Origin: Malaya genurostris
Lineage: Eukaryota > Arthropoda > Insecta > Diptera > Culicidae
DNA length: 64,000 nucleotides
Reading direction: 5' to 3'
NCBI RefSeq assembly: GCF_030247185.1
Contig: NC_080570.1
Location: 6,076,001-6,140,000, forward strand
Shown: piece after piece, positions 10,946 through 21,474 of the stretch
Layout: each line of letters begins with the position of its first letter
How positions within the stretch are numbered: the stretch's first letter is position 1
Position numbers and translations under genes: made by a program
Notes under the pieces: generated by a model
Databases searched by the model: none
What the model saw: only the letters and a program-made list of their open reading frames with translations
Told to the model about the DNA's origin: nothing

Positions 10946-11855
10946 ACAGTTCGGCTGAAAAGTTCGTATCGTTTAATAGAAACACATATTTTTTTTGCCA
11001 AAATTCGTTTTTATTATTCAACATAATTGCCATCAGAGGCAATACAGCGATTATAGCGATCTTCCAACTTTTCGATACCATTTTTGTAGTACGATTTGTC
11101 CTTTGCCTCAAAATAGGCCTCAGTTTCAGCGATTACCTCTTCATTGCTTCTAAATTTTTTACCAGCGAGCATTCTCTTGAGGTCTGATAACAGGAAAAAG
11201 TCACTGGGGGCCAAATCTGGAGAATACGGTGGATGAGGGAGCAATTCGAAGCCCAATTCGTTCAATTTCAGCATGGTTTTCGCTGTTGTTTTTGATCGAT
11301 TGTGAGCTCACGCGGCACCCATTTTGCACAAAGCTTTCTCATATCCAAATATTCGTGAATAATATGTCCAACACGTTCCTTTGATATCTTTAGGGTGTGA
11401 GCTATCTCGATCAACTTCACTTTACGACCATTGGAAATCATTTTGTGGATTTTTTTCACGTTTTCATCGGTAACAGCCTCTTCTGGACGTCCACTGCGTT
11501 CATCGTCTTCGGTGCTCATATGACCAGTACGAAATTTTGCAAACCACTTACGAATTGTTGCTTCGCCCGGTGCAGAGTCTGGATAACACTCATCAAGCAT
11601 TTTTTTGGTATCGGCGGCACTTTTTTTCATCAAAAAGTAGTGTTTCATCAACACACGAAATTCCTTTTTTTCCATTTTTTTTCACAATAACAAAAGTAGC
11701 TTCACTCAAAATGCAATATCTAACAAACTAATAATCAGACAGCTGTCAAATTTATACACGTATCTTTTGAAGGTTGGTACTGACTGAAAATGGTATGGAT
11801 TTAATTCTAGTGGCGCCCTCTCATAGAAACGAAACGAACTTTCCAGCCGATCTGT
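10946..11855 (-). mobile_element. Irritans-type mariner, internally deleted (copy A)
   Basis: A 910-bp mariner with terminal repeats of about 28 bp beginning ACAGTTCGGCTGAAAAGTTC (left) and ACAGATCGGCTGGAAAGTTC (right, reversed), flanked by TA duplications at 10944-10945 and 11856-11857. Comparison with copy B at 54993-58357 shows one internal deletion of about 380 bp, with the junction near 11275-11290. The 5' leader between the start codon and the right terminal repeat is intact. It is non-autonomous but keeps both ends, so it could in principle be mobilised by a related transposase. Confidence 0.92.
11014..11675 (-). pseudogene. Mariner (irritans) transposase, deleted
   Basis: The gene starts at the ATG at 11675 (MEKKEFRVL), as in Himar1-like transposases. 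The N-terminal paired-like DNA-binding region is intact over about 130 codons and includes the WVPREL motif between the DNA-binding and catalytic domains. The frame then runs into the deletion junction and stops after QKQQR. The C-terminal block with HPPYSPDLAPSDFF (third catalytic Asp) resumes in another frame and ends at GNYVE with the stop at 11014. The first and second catalytic Asp (the TMDETW and HQDNAPCH blocks of copy B) are gone. A truncated DNA-binding protein could be made, which for mariners can act as an inhibitor; that is inference. Confidence 0.9.
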
Positions 11856-11857
11856 TA

Positions 11858-12143
11858 ATTGACGATTTAACGGTCGGTGTTCGTAAGGCGGGGTGTGCGA
11901 CAGAGAGCGAAAAGTATGTCTCAAAGCGTTGCACAACATATGGAGACACTTCGATGGTTTTGAAACACTTCACTGTTTTCGAATTATTGTTTAACGCTTC
12001 GGGACTGGGTCACTCCAGGGAAGAATGCTTGATCAACAAGCCATTACGAAATGTTGTTTGGCACCTAAGGAAAAAACTGTACACACGCTGAGTTTGGGAA
12101 GATTTGAAATTTAGAATCGGAAAATTTAGGAAATGCATTTTTA
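11858..12143. other. No feature seen
   Basis: A stretch between mariner copy A and the reverse-transcriptase relic. No repeat or domain recognised. Confidence 0.4.
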
Positions 12144-12497
12144 TCATGTGTGCTGAGGAAGAGTGCATTTTTCTTGTTCTTTGATCAGAGGATAAAGTTT
12201 AAAGTCATCCGCGCACGACAGTTTCAAGCATTTCAGTAAACAGTTCAGATCATTGAGATAGAGTACGAATATAAACGGTCCTGAACGGCTTCCTTGAGGT
12301 ATTTCAGAACTAACTGCAAACAGTGATGTTGCACCGCTTCCAATTTTCACTGTAGTGAAGTATCTCAGTAAAGTGAAATATGCCCAGGTAGCTTCCAAAA
12401 TCAATACAATATAACAAAATTTATACTTATTTTGATTTGGAATGGCATTTATTTTGATCATTCCATACTGCAAAACTGTGTACAGCTGTCCCAACAA
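12144..12497 (-). pseudogene. Non-LTR reverse transcriptase fragment
   Basis: An isolated piece of a reverse transcriptase from a non-LTR (jockey-like) retrotransposon. The minus strand encodes EIPQGSRSGPFIFVLYLNDL, which is the PQGS...GPLLF...ND motif before the catalytic box, followed by CADDFKLY, the catalytic YADD box with Tyr changed to Cys. No endonuclease, ORF1, 3' UTR or poly-A tail is attached, so boundaries are unknown. The fragment is short relative to the ~900-residue ORF2 of the family and is certainly non-functional. Confidence 0.8.
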
Positions 12498-12499
12498 AA

Positions 12500-15400
12500 G
12501 CTCATCTCATCTATTAGCAAAACCAATCTACGACCGGACACATCTGGCGGAAGAAAATCACTAAACGCGTGGAGACCCTGAACAACAACAGAAGCCAAGC
12601 GTCGGATTAAGGCCAGGTCAAGATCGAATGAGGGATAAAATTAAAGTTAATTCAATTTTTCTCTAATGTTCGTATCCGCTACCCCTTTTTTTGCGCTTCC
12701 TCCAAAACATTCCTATTATTAGAGCTAACATTAATAGCTGATCAACGATGATGATGATGATTCCACTTGAGAGTGAAAGAAAAAAAACCTACCGGCCTTA
12801 AAAAAAAACCCAAACCCGGATGATAAATAATTTTTCGACATATTGATAAACACTCAGGCGCAGGCGGTCGTAAATTTTTACGAGGGATCTCAGCAAGCGT
12901 GCTTCTTTTTTTTGCTGCAATCGCATCAATCCCAGCGGTCTTTTTCAAGGCCATCTGGGATCAGTGGAAATTTGCAACATACCGAAGAAGCAAGCTGAAC
13001 AACCGAAACAGCTGATTTATAATTATAAATTTTACGACTTCGAAGGGGCCGATGGTTAATTAATGAAAATCTAAAATTGACGGTTGCTCGTGTTAGGAGG
13101 AGGAGAAGGTAGGGAAGATCGCTTTCCGCTTGATGAGCACGAGCATAAGGCATTTGATTTAGAACTAATTAGCGAAATATTTTTTGACAAAGAACCTACC
13201 GCTGTTGGATTGGAACTAAGCAGGCTGGGTGAACATTTGCAACATTTGAAAACGACCGAAACCGTGGTCGGTGGTTGTCCCGCATGCGACAACATTGTTG
13301 AAGAATCCCTTTCATCTATTTTAATTCCAACTTTTTACTTCCCTTTCGGGTTCGGTTTGCCGTGTGGCTTCAATCGATAATGGTTCGGAATAATCAGCTG
13401 AAATTGAGATTTATGCCCTTTAGGAGCAGTCAATGGCCCGTTTCTGGCCAATCGCGTAGACGAGGACGAGGATTCGAATGGAACGGAACAAAAGAATTCC
13501 GAAGATAAATTGAAGCTCTTGGAAACGATAGCTCTGACTATGGCGAGTTCGGGTGCTTCGTTTTTTCTTTTTTTTTCCAGAAGTCAATTTTATTGTGTGT
13601 AACGATGTGTCATCATTATTCTGGTTTCTGTAATAAATCGTGGCATCGTTGAGGACCCCCCGCAGCAACGGCAGCAGCAGTTACTAATCAGATCAGTTCG
13701 GTGGAATTCAGCTTGACAAATGAACAGGTCAAATATGCTAAGTATGACTAACGACTGACAACGCTAGGAAGACGTGGACGTAGGAAATTTTATACCGATC
13801 GATGTTCGTGGTGACGAAAACGAAAAAGAATTTGAAACTCACCCAATCAAAATAAGTACCTCAAAAAGACCTGCTATAACCCTCCTTTCTTTTCGATTTT
13901 CATTGTTTTGTCAACAGAAAGGCGGAAAACACCGATCCGATGACAGCCGACGACGACACAACCGTCAAGGGGATTGCGAACGCGTGCGCTTGCTAAGTCG
14001 CACGGCCTACTCTGATGTTGTTGTTTTTTGACTACTTTTCTTCGAGTGAAGTGTGACGAGGGCTGCTCGCCGGTATCGATTTCAAACTTAACTTACGCAA
14101 TTTTCATCTACCGAAAATAAACGATGCATTAAATCGGTTCGACCTCGAAAGCCAATAATTGGAAAAAGAAGTCAAAATCTAGACCTGCACCCGCCGCCGA
14201 ACCCCAGGAAGTGATTTCTCCCCTAGCCGGCGAATGCGGAAATCCGAAGAATCGGAAACGATACCGTAAATATTTGTTTTGTCCCGGTGTCAAGGATTTT
14301 CGGTAGGGTGGGGCGGTCTTAACGAACACAACGAAAACGAAAAAAAAAACACAAATCAGATTCGTTGCACAACGAGGAACCACTAAGTTGCACTAGCAGT
14401 TCTACTTGAACTGTTTGGCACCGAGAAGAGGGAAGCAGAGCGGAATTTTTTTCGCAAAATTCCAAGCCTCTTTTTTTGCGAACGGCTCAGGAAGAGGTCG
14501 AGAACCCGTCTACTACTGTTCGGCTCAGGATCGAGAAACAGGAGACGAAAGTAATGAAAAATTCCAGTAAAAAAGAGGGGCTCGAAGTGGCATTCCGGTT
14601 GTGTTGCAGGGGGGCGGATTTTCAGCTGCAACCGGCGAAAATATCTGGGTCATTTGCATATTCGTTTTGCTGCACATCTTGGGATGCAGCAGAATAGCCG
14701 GTAACAGCAGCAAACAAGGAATGCCGGAAAGTTGTGAATGAATTGCTTTGAGCGGCTTCACTGGCTTCAGCCGCCCTTCCGATTATGATGATGATGATGA
14801 TGAAAAATTTGTTGAGATTACGTTTCACAACACTTTGATGTACTGTGCTGCGATATGAAATGAATTTTTGTATTTTCTTATTAACAAAAGAAGAAAAGAA
14901 AAAAATGCCTGTTCTTCAGAGCGGCTACCGTCAATTTCTGATCCCAATCCGAGAATCGAAAATACGTCGGGCAATTTATCATAATTTAGCGAACATTGAA
15001 AGAAAAATTTCGAACAGAAGAATTCTTAGGTCAAATCCATTGGATAGGTGCTAGTTAGAGAAGATTCCCGCAGGCCGGTGTCGAACTGGTGGCACGCAGT
15101 CAGAGGTCATACATTAGCGCGAAGAAGGAGAGATGATGCGAATATGTGCTGCGCGCGGTTGCCCCAGGCAGGTTCGCTCGTTCGTTCACAATCGTAATCG
15201 CTTCCACAGCTGGTAATAAAAATGAAAGAGCAAAGAGAATATAACTACACTCTTCGGTCCGCTCGGTACTGTAATCTTGACGATGCACGGTTTCTGATCC
15301 GACCGGGTAATTGGATAATGAACCGATCATATGTGAACAGATCGGTCGTTTGATGGCAGGGTTGTAACTTTTGGAAGTGATAGGTAGTGATCACATAAGA

Positions 15401-16600
15401 ATCTCAACTCACATTTATATCAGAGATAACAAAAATTATATTCTGAGCTTTCAAATCATCACCAAGATATAATCCAGTTATGAGGCAGTAAAATATGTCT
15501 GGTCGCGAATATGCATGCACGAGGCATTTCACGAGGTAGTAGCCATGCCAGCCCCGTTGAAAGAAGTAGTAGTAGAAACCGGCTTCAACAAAGTTCCCTT
15601 TTTGGAAATAGCTTCGGTTGGTGGTTATTGGATATTGGTTTAACAAGCCTGCAATGATTGTGGCATTAGTCATGCAGTGTTTTTGTATGCATTGAAATAG
15701 GCAAAGCAAAGTCTTGTCATTACATTTCTTTTGTGGAATTTGGCATTTCTGTTCCAACCGATTCATAGCCTACAGAATCATTGCTGCGATCCTACTGACA
15801 CTAAGAATCCTTTCAGATCGAGGCTCGAACATACGATAACTGACTTGTAAAACCAGTGTCCGATGCATTGGACCTCCAATCCGGTTTAAAAAAATGGGCA
15901 ACGAAATCTGCTTAATCAGAACGGCTAAAGGAATATTACACTAGAACTGCTTATTTTTAAATACGCAGAAGTATGCTTTGTGTTTGCTTATAGGGTAAAA
16001 GTAAAACCATCAATCCCTTTTATGTGCCCTATATATGCTTCTATGGCAAATGTAGGTCTATGCGTGTTTTGAGCAGATCTTGAAGGCGAGAGTCGTAATG
16101 AAAAATGGGACAGAGTTTCATTCAATACAATAAGTAAAAAATTCTACGACTGCCTCATGTTTTTCTGACTTTTGTTGAAAATGACTTCATAAATAGTTTT
16201 TACATAGCATGAAATACGATAGTAGAAACAATGCAATTATAATAAGACGATGTCACAAAATCAGATTTTTTGATAATCGAAGGGGAACCATGATCCATGA
16301 TATTAGGGGTGGATCAAAACAGGATCTGAGCTGAAGCGCGCAGCTGTGACTGAAGGAATTTGAAACAGTTTAAACACAGGGCAAATATAATGGCAAATTT
16401 TGGTTAGAAACTCGATACTGTGGTCTACAGAGAAATTGTAGTTCTACAAACGAATTTCCAGTGGACCATACATCGACTCTACTCCTCTGCCAAAATTTAG
16501 CCAGTTATAACCGATTTCAGGCTATGAAGTGAACTATACTTTTGTGTCGTGACTCGACCGGCATAGGTATAAATCTTCGAACAACTTGAGCCATTTTGTC
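12500..16600. other. Low-copy non-coding DNA
   Basis: No confident gene. Short trinucleotide repeats occur at 12747-12762 and 14785-14802 (GAT type). The minus-strand frame at 15404-15766 is Cys-rich (a CX3C followed by HC) and might be mistaken for a secreted protein, but it has no signal peptide or splice context. A 20-base segment near 15513-15535 recurs at about 49463 and 50851 (see findings). Confidence 0.45.
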
Positions 16601-16609
16601 ATCTCCACT

Positions 16610-16845
16610 CTCTTCAGTCTAAATCTCCAGCTTTTGCTCTTCTCTCTGAACTCTTCACCCTAGACTTTTGGTTTTTGACATTTGTTTCTTGGTGCATGGC
16701 TCTTGGTTCTTGACTTTGGACCATTGACTGTTTACTCCTAGCTCTTGACCATTCACTCTGGAGTCTGGACTCTTGACTTCCTACGGCTTAATGTCCAATC
16801 TTTAATTTTTACTCTTCAATCTTTGCAATATTCTCTTCAATTTTC
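16610..16845. repeat. Degenerate CTCTTGACT / ATCTTTAATTTTTACTC array
   Basis: A diverged minisatellite with many CTCTTGAC-like words, passing into units like AATCTTTAATTTTTACTCTTC. The last part is the reverse complement of the unit that makes up the 23890-25030 array, so both belong to one repeat family in opposite orientation. It runs directly into a non-LTR 5' end at 16846. Confidence 0.65.
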
Positions 16846-17055
16846 ATCTCATCTCAGTCAGTCGATAAAACAAAACCGCTTACGCTCGGGACGGAAGAAA
16901 CCAAGTACAAAAAAAAGTCAAAAACGGTCCAGCCGTCAACCGCTCTCGGATCCATTGAAACAAAGATTTGTGGTACAGTCCGGTCTTTTTAGGCGTAAAA
17001 AATGCACAAAAAACAAGGAAATCCGCGTTGAAAAATCGCAAAACAAAAGAATTTT
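16846..17055 (+). mobile_element. 5' end of the ORF1-only retroelement family (fragment)
   Basis: The first 63 bases (16846-16908) match 20218-20280, the 5' end of the retroelement at 20226-21316, with about four differences; both contain CAGTCGATAAAACAAAACCG and a GGGACRGAAG segment. Similarity ends just after CCAAGTACA. The TCAGTC start followed by a downstream GGGAC element resembles the initiator-plus-downstream internal promoters of insect non-LTR elements; that reading is inference. Confidence 0.6.
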
Positions 17056-17136
17056 TTGATGTCAAATATCTTAGAAATGCAAAAAACGTCCAGATCTCAA
17101 AAAATAATTTAGAAAAAAACGACTTTGTGACTTTAA

Positions 17137-17208
17137 CACGTTGACTGCCACGACCATTCGTTTCCGAACGGAATATACGAGTTATCTCGTAGGTTGGCAG
17201 TCAACGTG
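17137..17208. mobile_element. piggyBac-like micro-MITE
   Basis: A 72-bp palindromic element with perfect ends CACGTTGACTGCCA and TGGCAGTCAACGTG, flanked on both sides by TTAA (17133-17136 and 17209-17212). TTAA duplication and a C-rich TGCCA terminus are the hallmarks of piggyBac-superfamily MITEs. It is much too short to code. Confidence 0.75.
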
Positions 17209-17248
17209 TTAAAACCGCGTAACGTCGGAAATCCGAGTAGAAAAAAAA

Positions 17249-18016
17249 CCCTTCTTAACCCACCTAGTGGTGTGATAATGCCTTTCTCTTATTTCATAAC
17301 ACTCTCATGAAAATATATTTCAAACTTTTATTAAATAATTTCGGATACTAATTTTAACACCAATTGATACAGATTGATTCGAGTAGTTCACAAAAGTAAA
17401 AAAGTAGTTCACAAAAGTAAAAAAGTGTTTATGTCACACAGTCAGCATAATTTTTCCAAACAAGAGCTTGACATTTGCGTTGCCTATTTGTATGAGAACA
17501 GTGATGCTAATCTAAAAAACGTGTTTTGTCGGTTACGTCACTTATGCAATCATATCTCCGGAACCAAAAGTCACAGCCATTTGATCTTCGAACTTGATCA
17601 ATGGCACGACAGTAGCTTTTAAACGAGCATAAGTTTGTTAAAATCGGTTCAGCCATCTCTGAGAAAATCGAGCGCGTAAAAATACAACGCTTTTTGTCGG
17701 TTACGTCACTTATACAATCATATCTCCGGAACCAAAAATCACAGAAAATTTATCTTTGAACTTGTGCAATGGCCCGACAGTAGCATTCAAACCATCTCTG
17801 AGAAAATTGAGCGCGTTCAAATATCTTCGAAAAGTGCACCCACACCCACACACACACACACAGAGAGAGAGAGAATGAGAAAGAGAGACACACACACACA
17901 AACATTTTCCGATCTCGTCGAACTAAGTCGAATGGTATATAACACTATGGGTCTCCGAGGCTCCGTTCGAAAGTCGGTTTTTCCAGCAATTCTAATACCT
18001 TTCTGTAGAGAAAGGC
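17249..18016 (+). mobile_element. Repeat E, copy 1 (A-tract-targeting)
   Basis: A 768-bp dispersed repeat. It starts CCCTTCTTAACCCACCTAGT followed by GGTGTGATAATGCCTTTCTC, and ends with a hairpin-like CCTTTCTGTAGAGAAAGGC. It is bounded by A runs on both sides, consistent with insertion into an A tract. Inside are two tandem copies of a GGTTACGTCACTTAT/CATATCTCCGGAACCAAAA module (about 17529-17610 and 17697-17775) and a CACACA/GAGAGA tract (17839-17900). Other copies: 57030-58168 (reverse), 58774-59557, and a scrap at 21828-21857. No coding sequence and no clear terminal inverted repeats, so the class is undecided. Confidence 0.8.
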
Positions 18017-18149
18017 AAAAAACTGCAAAACTGAAGAGTTTTGTTTTAATGTCCTAGAAACGAATTGTCTTAGAAATGCTAGAAAAAAAATTGGAAAAGA
18101 ACGGCTTTGGAATTTGAAAAAAAATTATACTTCCGAAATCACAAAAAAA

Positions 18150-18305
18150 AATTGTTTAGATGCCAAATGTCTTAGAAATGCATGAAACGTTGAGATCTGG
18201 TGTATTTTTTTTTCGAAAAATATCGAAAATTTGTCGGAGAATCGACTTAAAAAAATTTTGGGATTACACCAGATCTCCACGTTTCGTATATTTCTAAGAT
18301 AGAAC
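18150..18305. mobile_element. Fold-back family F, copy F1
   Basis: An inverted repeat with arms at about 18161-18213 and 18251-18300. The left arm reads TGCCAAATGTCTTAGAAATG then CATGAAACGTTGAGATCTGG; the right arm is its approximate reverse complement, ending in CTAAGAT. The same core appears at about 17058-17095, 21475-21725, 37285-37330, 39130-39175 and 57622-57890, so this is a dispersed fold-back/MITE family. No coding sequence. Confidence 0.75.
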
Positions 18306-18409
18306 AAGAAAACCGGATAACTTCGTAAATCCGCGTAAAACTCACCTCGTAACTTCAGATAAAACTTCAGTGTAAAAGGTCTTAAAATTCTTAAAAAGGC
18401 CCCGAAAAG

Positions 18410-18645
18410 TTGCTCCCGATTCCAACTTCCGGTTCCGGTATTACAGCGGGATAAGGGAAACTTTTCAATTTCATGAGTATTTTTTTTACAAGCGATGGTG
18501 AAACGAGGTGCAAATTTTCAAAAAACTTACTGGTGAATTCCTCTAGTTGGCAGATCTTCTTTGAGAGCTTGTCTTTGTCTCAAAAGTTACTGCACAATTT
18601 CATCCAGATCCGACTTCCGGTTCCGAAATTAAAGCTGGCTTCAGA
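18410..18645. repeat. Repeat G, left part (split by ITmDD37E)
   Basis: It contains two copies of a CGACTTCCGGTTCCG-type module (about 18421-18440 and 18604-18632). The repeat continues on the far side of the transposon at 19864-19912 with GGCGATGAGTGTCAAAAC. An uninterrupted relative lies, reversed, inside repeat E copy 3 (about 59080-59160), where both segments are adjacent. This shows that the transposon split a pre-existing repeat. Confidence 0.65.
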
Positions 18646-18647
18646 TA

Positions 18648-19861
18648 GAATTGGAACAAAGACAATTGCCTGTATTTCAGTTATTTATTATTGAATTCAA
18701 GATCTTTTTATATACAAATGTAGCGTTTTTTTTTCATACTTTTAAGAAAAAATACGCATAAAATTATTCGTCACGGTTTCGAAGAAATTCTCGAATTTTT
18801 CCTGTAACACGGGTCGTTAGGCGGTGCACACCTTCTTCGTCCATCGTTTTAGCTATCTTATTCCACCAGGTCGTCATCTGATTGATGTCTTTGACAACCT
18901 TTCCCTTTGCCTTGAGTCTCATCTTCATGATTGCCAGTATTTCTCAAAGGGCGGAACTGGGGGCAGTTGGGTGGACTTTGCTGTAATGACAGCTTGCCAA
19001 ATCTGTCCAAAACATTACGGGATGGTCGTGGGATCGAATGAACGACAAAATTCGTTTTTGGAGACACACTTTTTGGTATAGTTCCGATGTCATTGTCTTA
19101 TTTGCAACGAAAACTTTCGTTTTTTGCCACAGCTGCAAATGCCCTGCCAAATCATAAATTTTCTTGCAGATTTGTCGGCAAATACAAATTTAAATTTAGC
19201 TGGAACATCCTCCCGAGCCGTTGCCAAGTAAAATTTTTGACCTGGGATTTGCCCGAAGTCAGCCTTGACATAGGTTTCATCGTCCATCAGAAGACACCCG
19301 TCGAACTTGGTCAGCACCTTGGTCATACAGTTTCCGAGCACGAATTTTGACCACACTATTCTGTTTTATGGTCCGATTTGGCTGTTTGCTAGCTCGATAC
19401 GACTCAATCCCTTCCCGGAGTCGAGTTCTCCTCACGTTACTATGGACAGCACCGAATTTTCTGGCCAAATCACGGTCCGACAGACTAGGATTCCTCTTAA
19501 TCGTCTTCAAAATCTTACCACGCAGTTTCCGGTCGACAGTTCCATTCCGACGATTGGCTTGAGGCTTCCGAATCGTCGTCAATGTTTCCTTATACCGTTT
19601 GATAACCCGCCATACGGTATTTCTGGGCATTTTAGCTGTTTAGCTAGCCTAGATGCAGACCACAATAGATTTTCCAAATAACTGTGCACAATTTTTACCC
19701 TTCTTTCGGCTTCCATGTTAATTGTTTACAAAGTACAGTCTATTTGCGGAATGTCAAAAATCATACCTGAAGCTGACAAAATTCCCGACACGTGGCTCCC
19801 AAGAACTTCCAAATCCATCCACCAGGAGCGCCACAATATGAGCAAAAGTTTGTTCCAATTC
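18648..19861 (-). mobile_element. ITmDD37E transposon (defective)
   Basis: A 1,214-bp Tc1/mariner-superfamily element with perfect 13-bp terminal inverted repeats GAATTGGAACAAA, flanked by TA at 18646-18647 and 19862-19863. The transposase reads on the minus strand and is broken. The element sits at the centre of a short palindrome (left AAAGCTGGCTTCA, right TGAAGCAAGCTTT) within repeat G. ITmDD37E elements were described from mosquitoes, which supports the host assignment. Confidence 0.88.
18764..19716 (-). pseudogene. ITmDD37E transposase pseudogene
   Basis: A start codon at 19716 (MEAERR...) opens a helix-turn-helix region that frameshifts near 19630 into MPRNTVWRVIKRYKET. The linker and the first catalytic block (LLMDDETYVKADFGQ) follow, again with a frame change. 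The second catalytic block FWTDLASCHYSK is present. About 18 codons after it are missing, and the following PPNCPQFRPL segment is in a different frame, with the third acidic residue (FEKYW) readable only in the third frame. The C-terminal part runs to the stop at 18764-18766 (REFLRNRDE). All three acidic residues survive in the DNA, but not in one frame. Confidence 0.88.
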
Positions 19862-20225
19862 TAAATGAAGCAAGCTTTATATGGCGATGAGTGTCAAAAC
19901 TTTCAAAACGTCATACAGAATGACAATGCAAAACCATCGGTACGTGTTGGTACGGAAGAAGAAAACACCACCGCCTAGCACACAACCTGTTTTGTTTAAT
20001 TTCGTATAACGTGCAGGGTTATCACGTTTAGGAGAAAATATTGTAAATCTGTTTATGTAAATGATAAGAAATTAAAGAGCAACGAAAGGAAAAAGTCCTT
20101 CAATCGAATCTGAAAATGACAGTTACTTTTGGTTTAGAGAAAGGGTTTATCGTAATGTAATTGGCAATCATTTGTTTTTACTATCTTACATTATGACCAA
20201 GGTCAGTTCGCTTTCACATCTCATC

Positions 20226-21316
20226 CAAGTCAGTCGATAAAACAAAACCGCTTACGTTCGGGACAGAAGAAACCAAGTACAGTATTGTGTAGTGAACAAT
20301 AGAACAACCTCGAAATGAGTGAACCAAACGAACAAAAACTACCGCCGACACGAAAGAATACAATTATTGTTGACTTCAGGCAGTGCGAAATTCGACCTTC
20401 GATACGAGAACTTGAAGGTTTGCTCAAGGAGCAAATGCAACCTGACATTAAACGTGTGCATTTACTTCAATGCAATAAGACAAATAATGTTATTTACAAC
20501 CAGTTTTATAAAGAGTTGGATGCAATTCAATTCGCAAAAGACAATAACAATGAGCACTATGTGGAACACGAGAACATTAAGTACAACATTCCAGTATATA
20601 TGGAAGATAGTACGGAATACGAAGAGGTACTTACTATCGAAAAAGAAAAGTGGAAGAATTTTTTCCCCGGTATTCTAAATGGCGTACGTTTGTTACGCAT
20701 GCGCATGAGGAGGCCTATACCTTCTTATGTGACATTCGGTCTGGATACAAGAATACCGTGCAAATCACTTGTTACCTATGACAATCAGATGGCCACATGT
20801 CAATATCGCCAAAAAGCTGTTCACGACGGTAAGCCATGTGATAAACTGGACAAGGAAACAACTACACCAAAGGACAACGGTGCTTCCTTCACACCAACCC
20901 CAAGCAACCCCAGTACACCTGTGACAGCCACCAACAACAATGAAGCATCCCCTTCAACGAATCCATCATCATCTCCTATAGAATAAAGTACACCAGCTGC
21001 ACTTAACAACTTACCCTCCAACCAACCAGCAATTGCAACCAATGTACAACAAGGTGCATCTACAGCAACTAGCAACGAAAAGAAGACGGAAATCGACAAC
21101 AATACCATCGATGCGGCAATGGATGACGAGACGAACTACGAACGAAGTGCCCCTCAATCCTAGCAGGAGGGAAATGGAAGTTCCTCTCCCCCTAGAAAAA
21201 GGGTGACAACGAGATCCAACTCAAAAAAAAAATATTTAAAAATCGGCTCAATCGGCCACGTAAAGCTTGTACGCAAATAGGTCTGAATAAAAATATCTTT
21301 CAAATAAAAAAATTCT
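20226..21316 (+). mobile_element. ORF1-only non-LTR-like retroelement
   Basis: A unit that starts with the same 5' sequence as the fragment at 16846, carries a single ORF1-like frame, and ends in an A-rich tail with AATAAA-like signals (21284-21312), without endonuclease or reverse transcriptase. The 8-mer ATCTCATC occurs just before the 5' end (20218-20225) and directly after the tail (21317-21324), like a target duplication; but the same 8-mer also precedes the 16846 copy, so it could be element sequence or a target preference. It is either a non-autonomous derivative or a copy with a large deletion. Confidence 0.65.
20315..20986 (+). pseudogene. Retroelement ORF1 (gag-like) with broken zinc knuckle
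   Basis: The frame opens at ATG 20315 and runs 223 codons to TAA at 20984. Reading on in frame gives another Thr/Ser/Pro/Asn-rich stretch to a TAG at 21161 and a basic tail, so the TAA is probably a nonsense mutation. Residues 15-130 hold a compact domain beginning IIVDFRQCEIRPSI, similar in layout to insect retroelement ORF1 proteins. Residues 162-175 fit a CX2CX4HX4C zinc knuckle (C162, H170, C175), except that the second Cys is Arg165. The knuckle would normally bind element RNA, so this copy should be defective. Assignment to ORF1 is by architecture and by my recognition of the knuckle context; no reverse transcriptase adjoins to prove it. Confidence 0.65.
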
Positions 21317-21474
21317 ATCTCATCTTATAAGAAAATTTTGTAGAAAACATAATGAGTTACGCTAAAATAATTGCAAGAAAAGTTCATATAGATGAACCGT
21401 CATTAGCAGATGAAACCATTCGTAGTTTTTACCATACTTGATATTGTTACGCGGTTTTCTTGTTTTTTCTTACA

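Noticed and set aside
15404..15766. Cys-rich 120-codon frame resembling an odorant-binding protein
   Set aside because: A CX3C pair is present, but there is no signal peptide, the full six-Cys spacing is absent and no splice sites support it.
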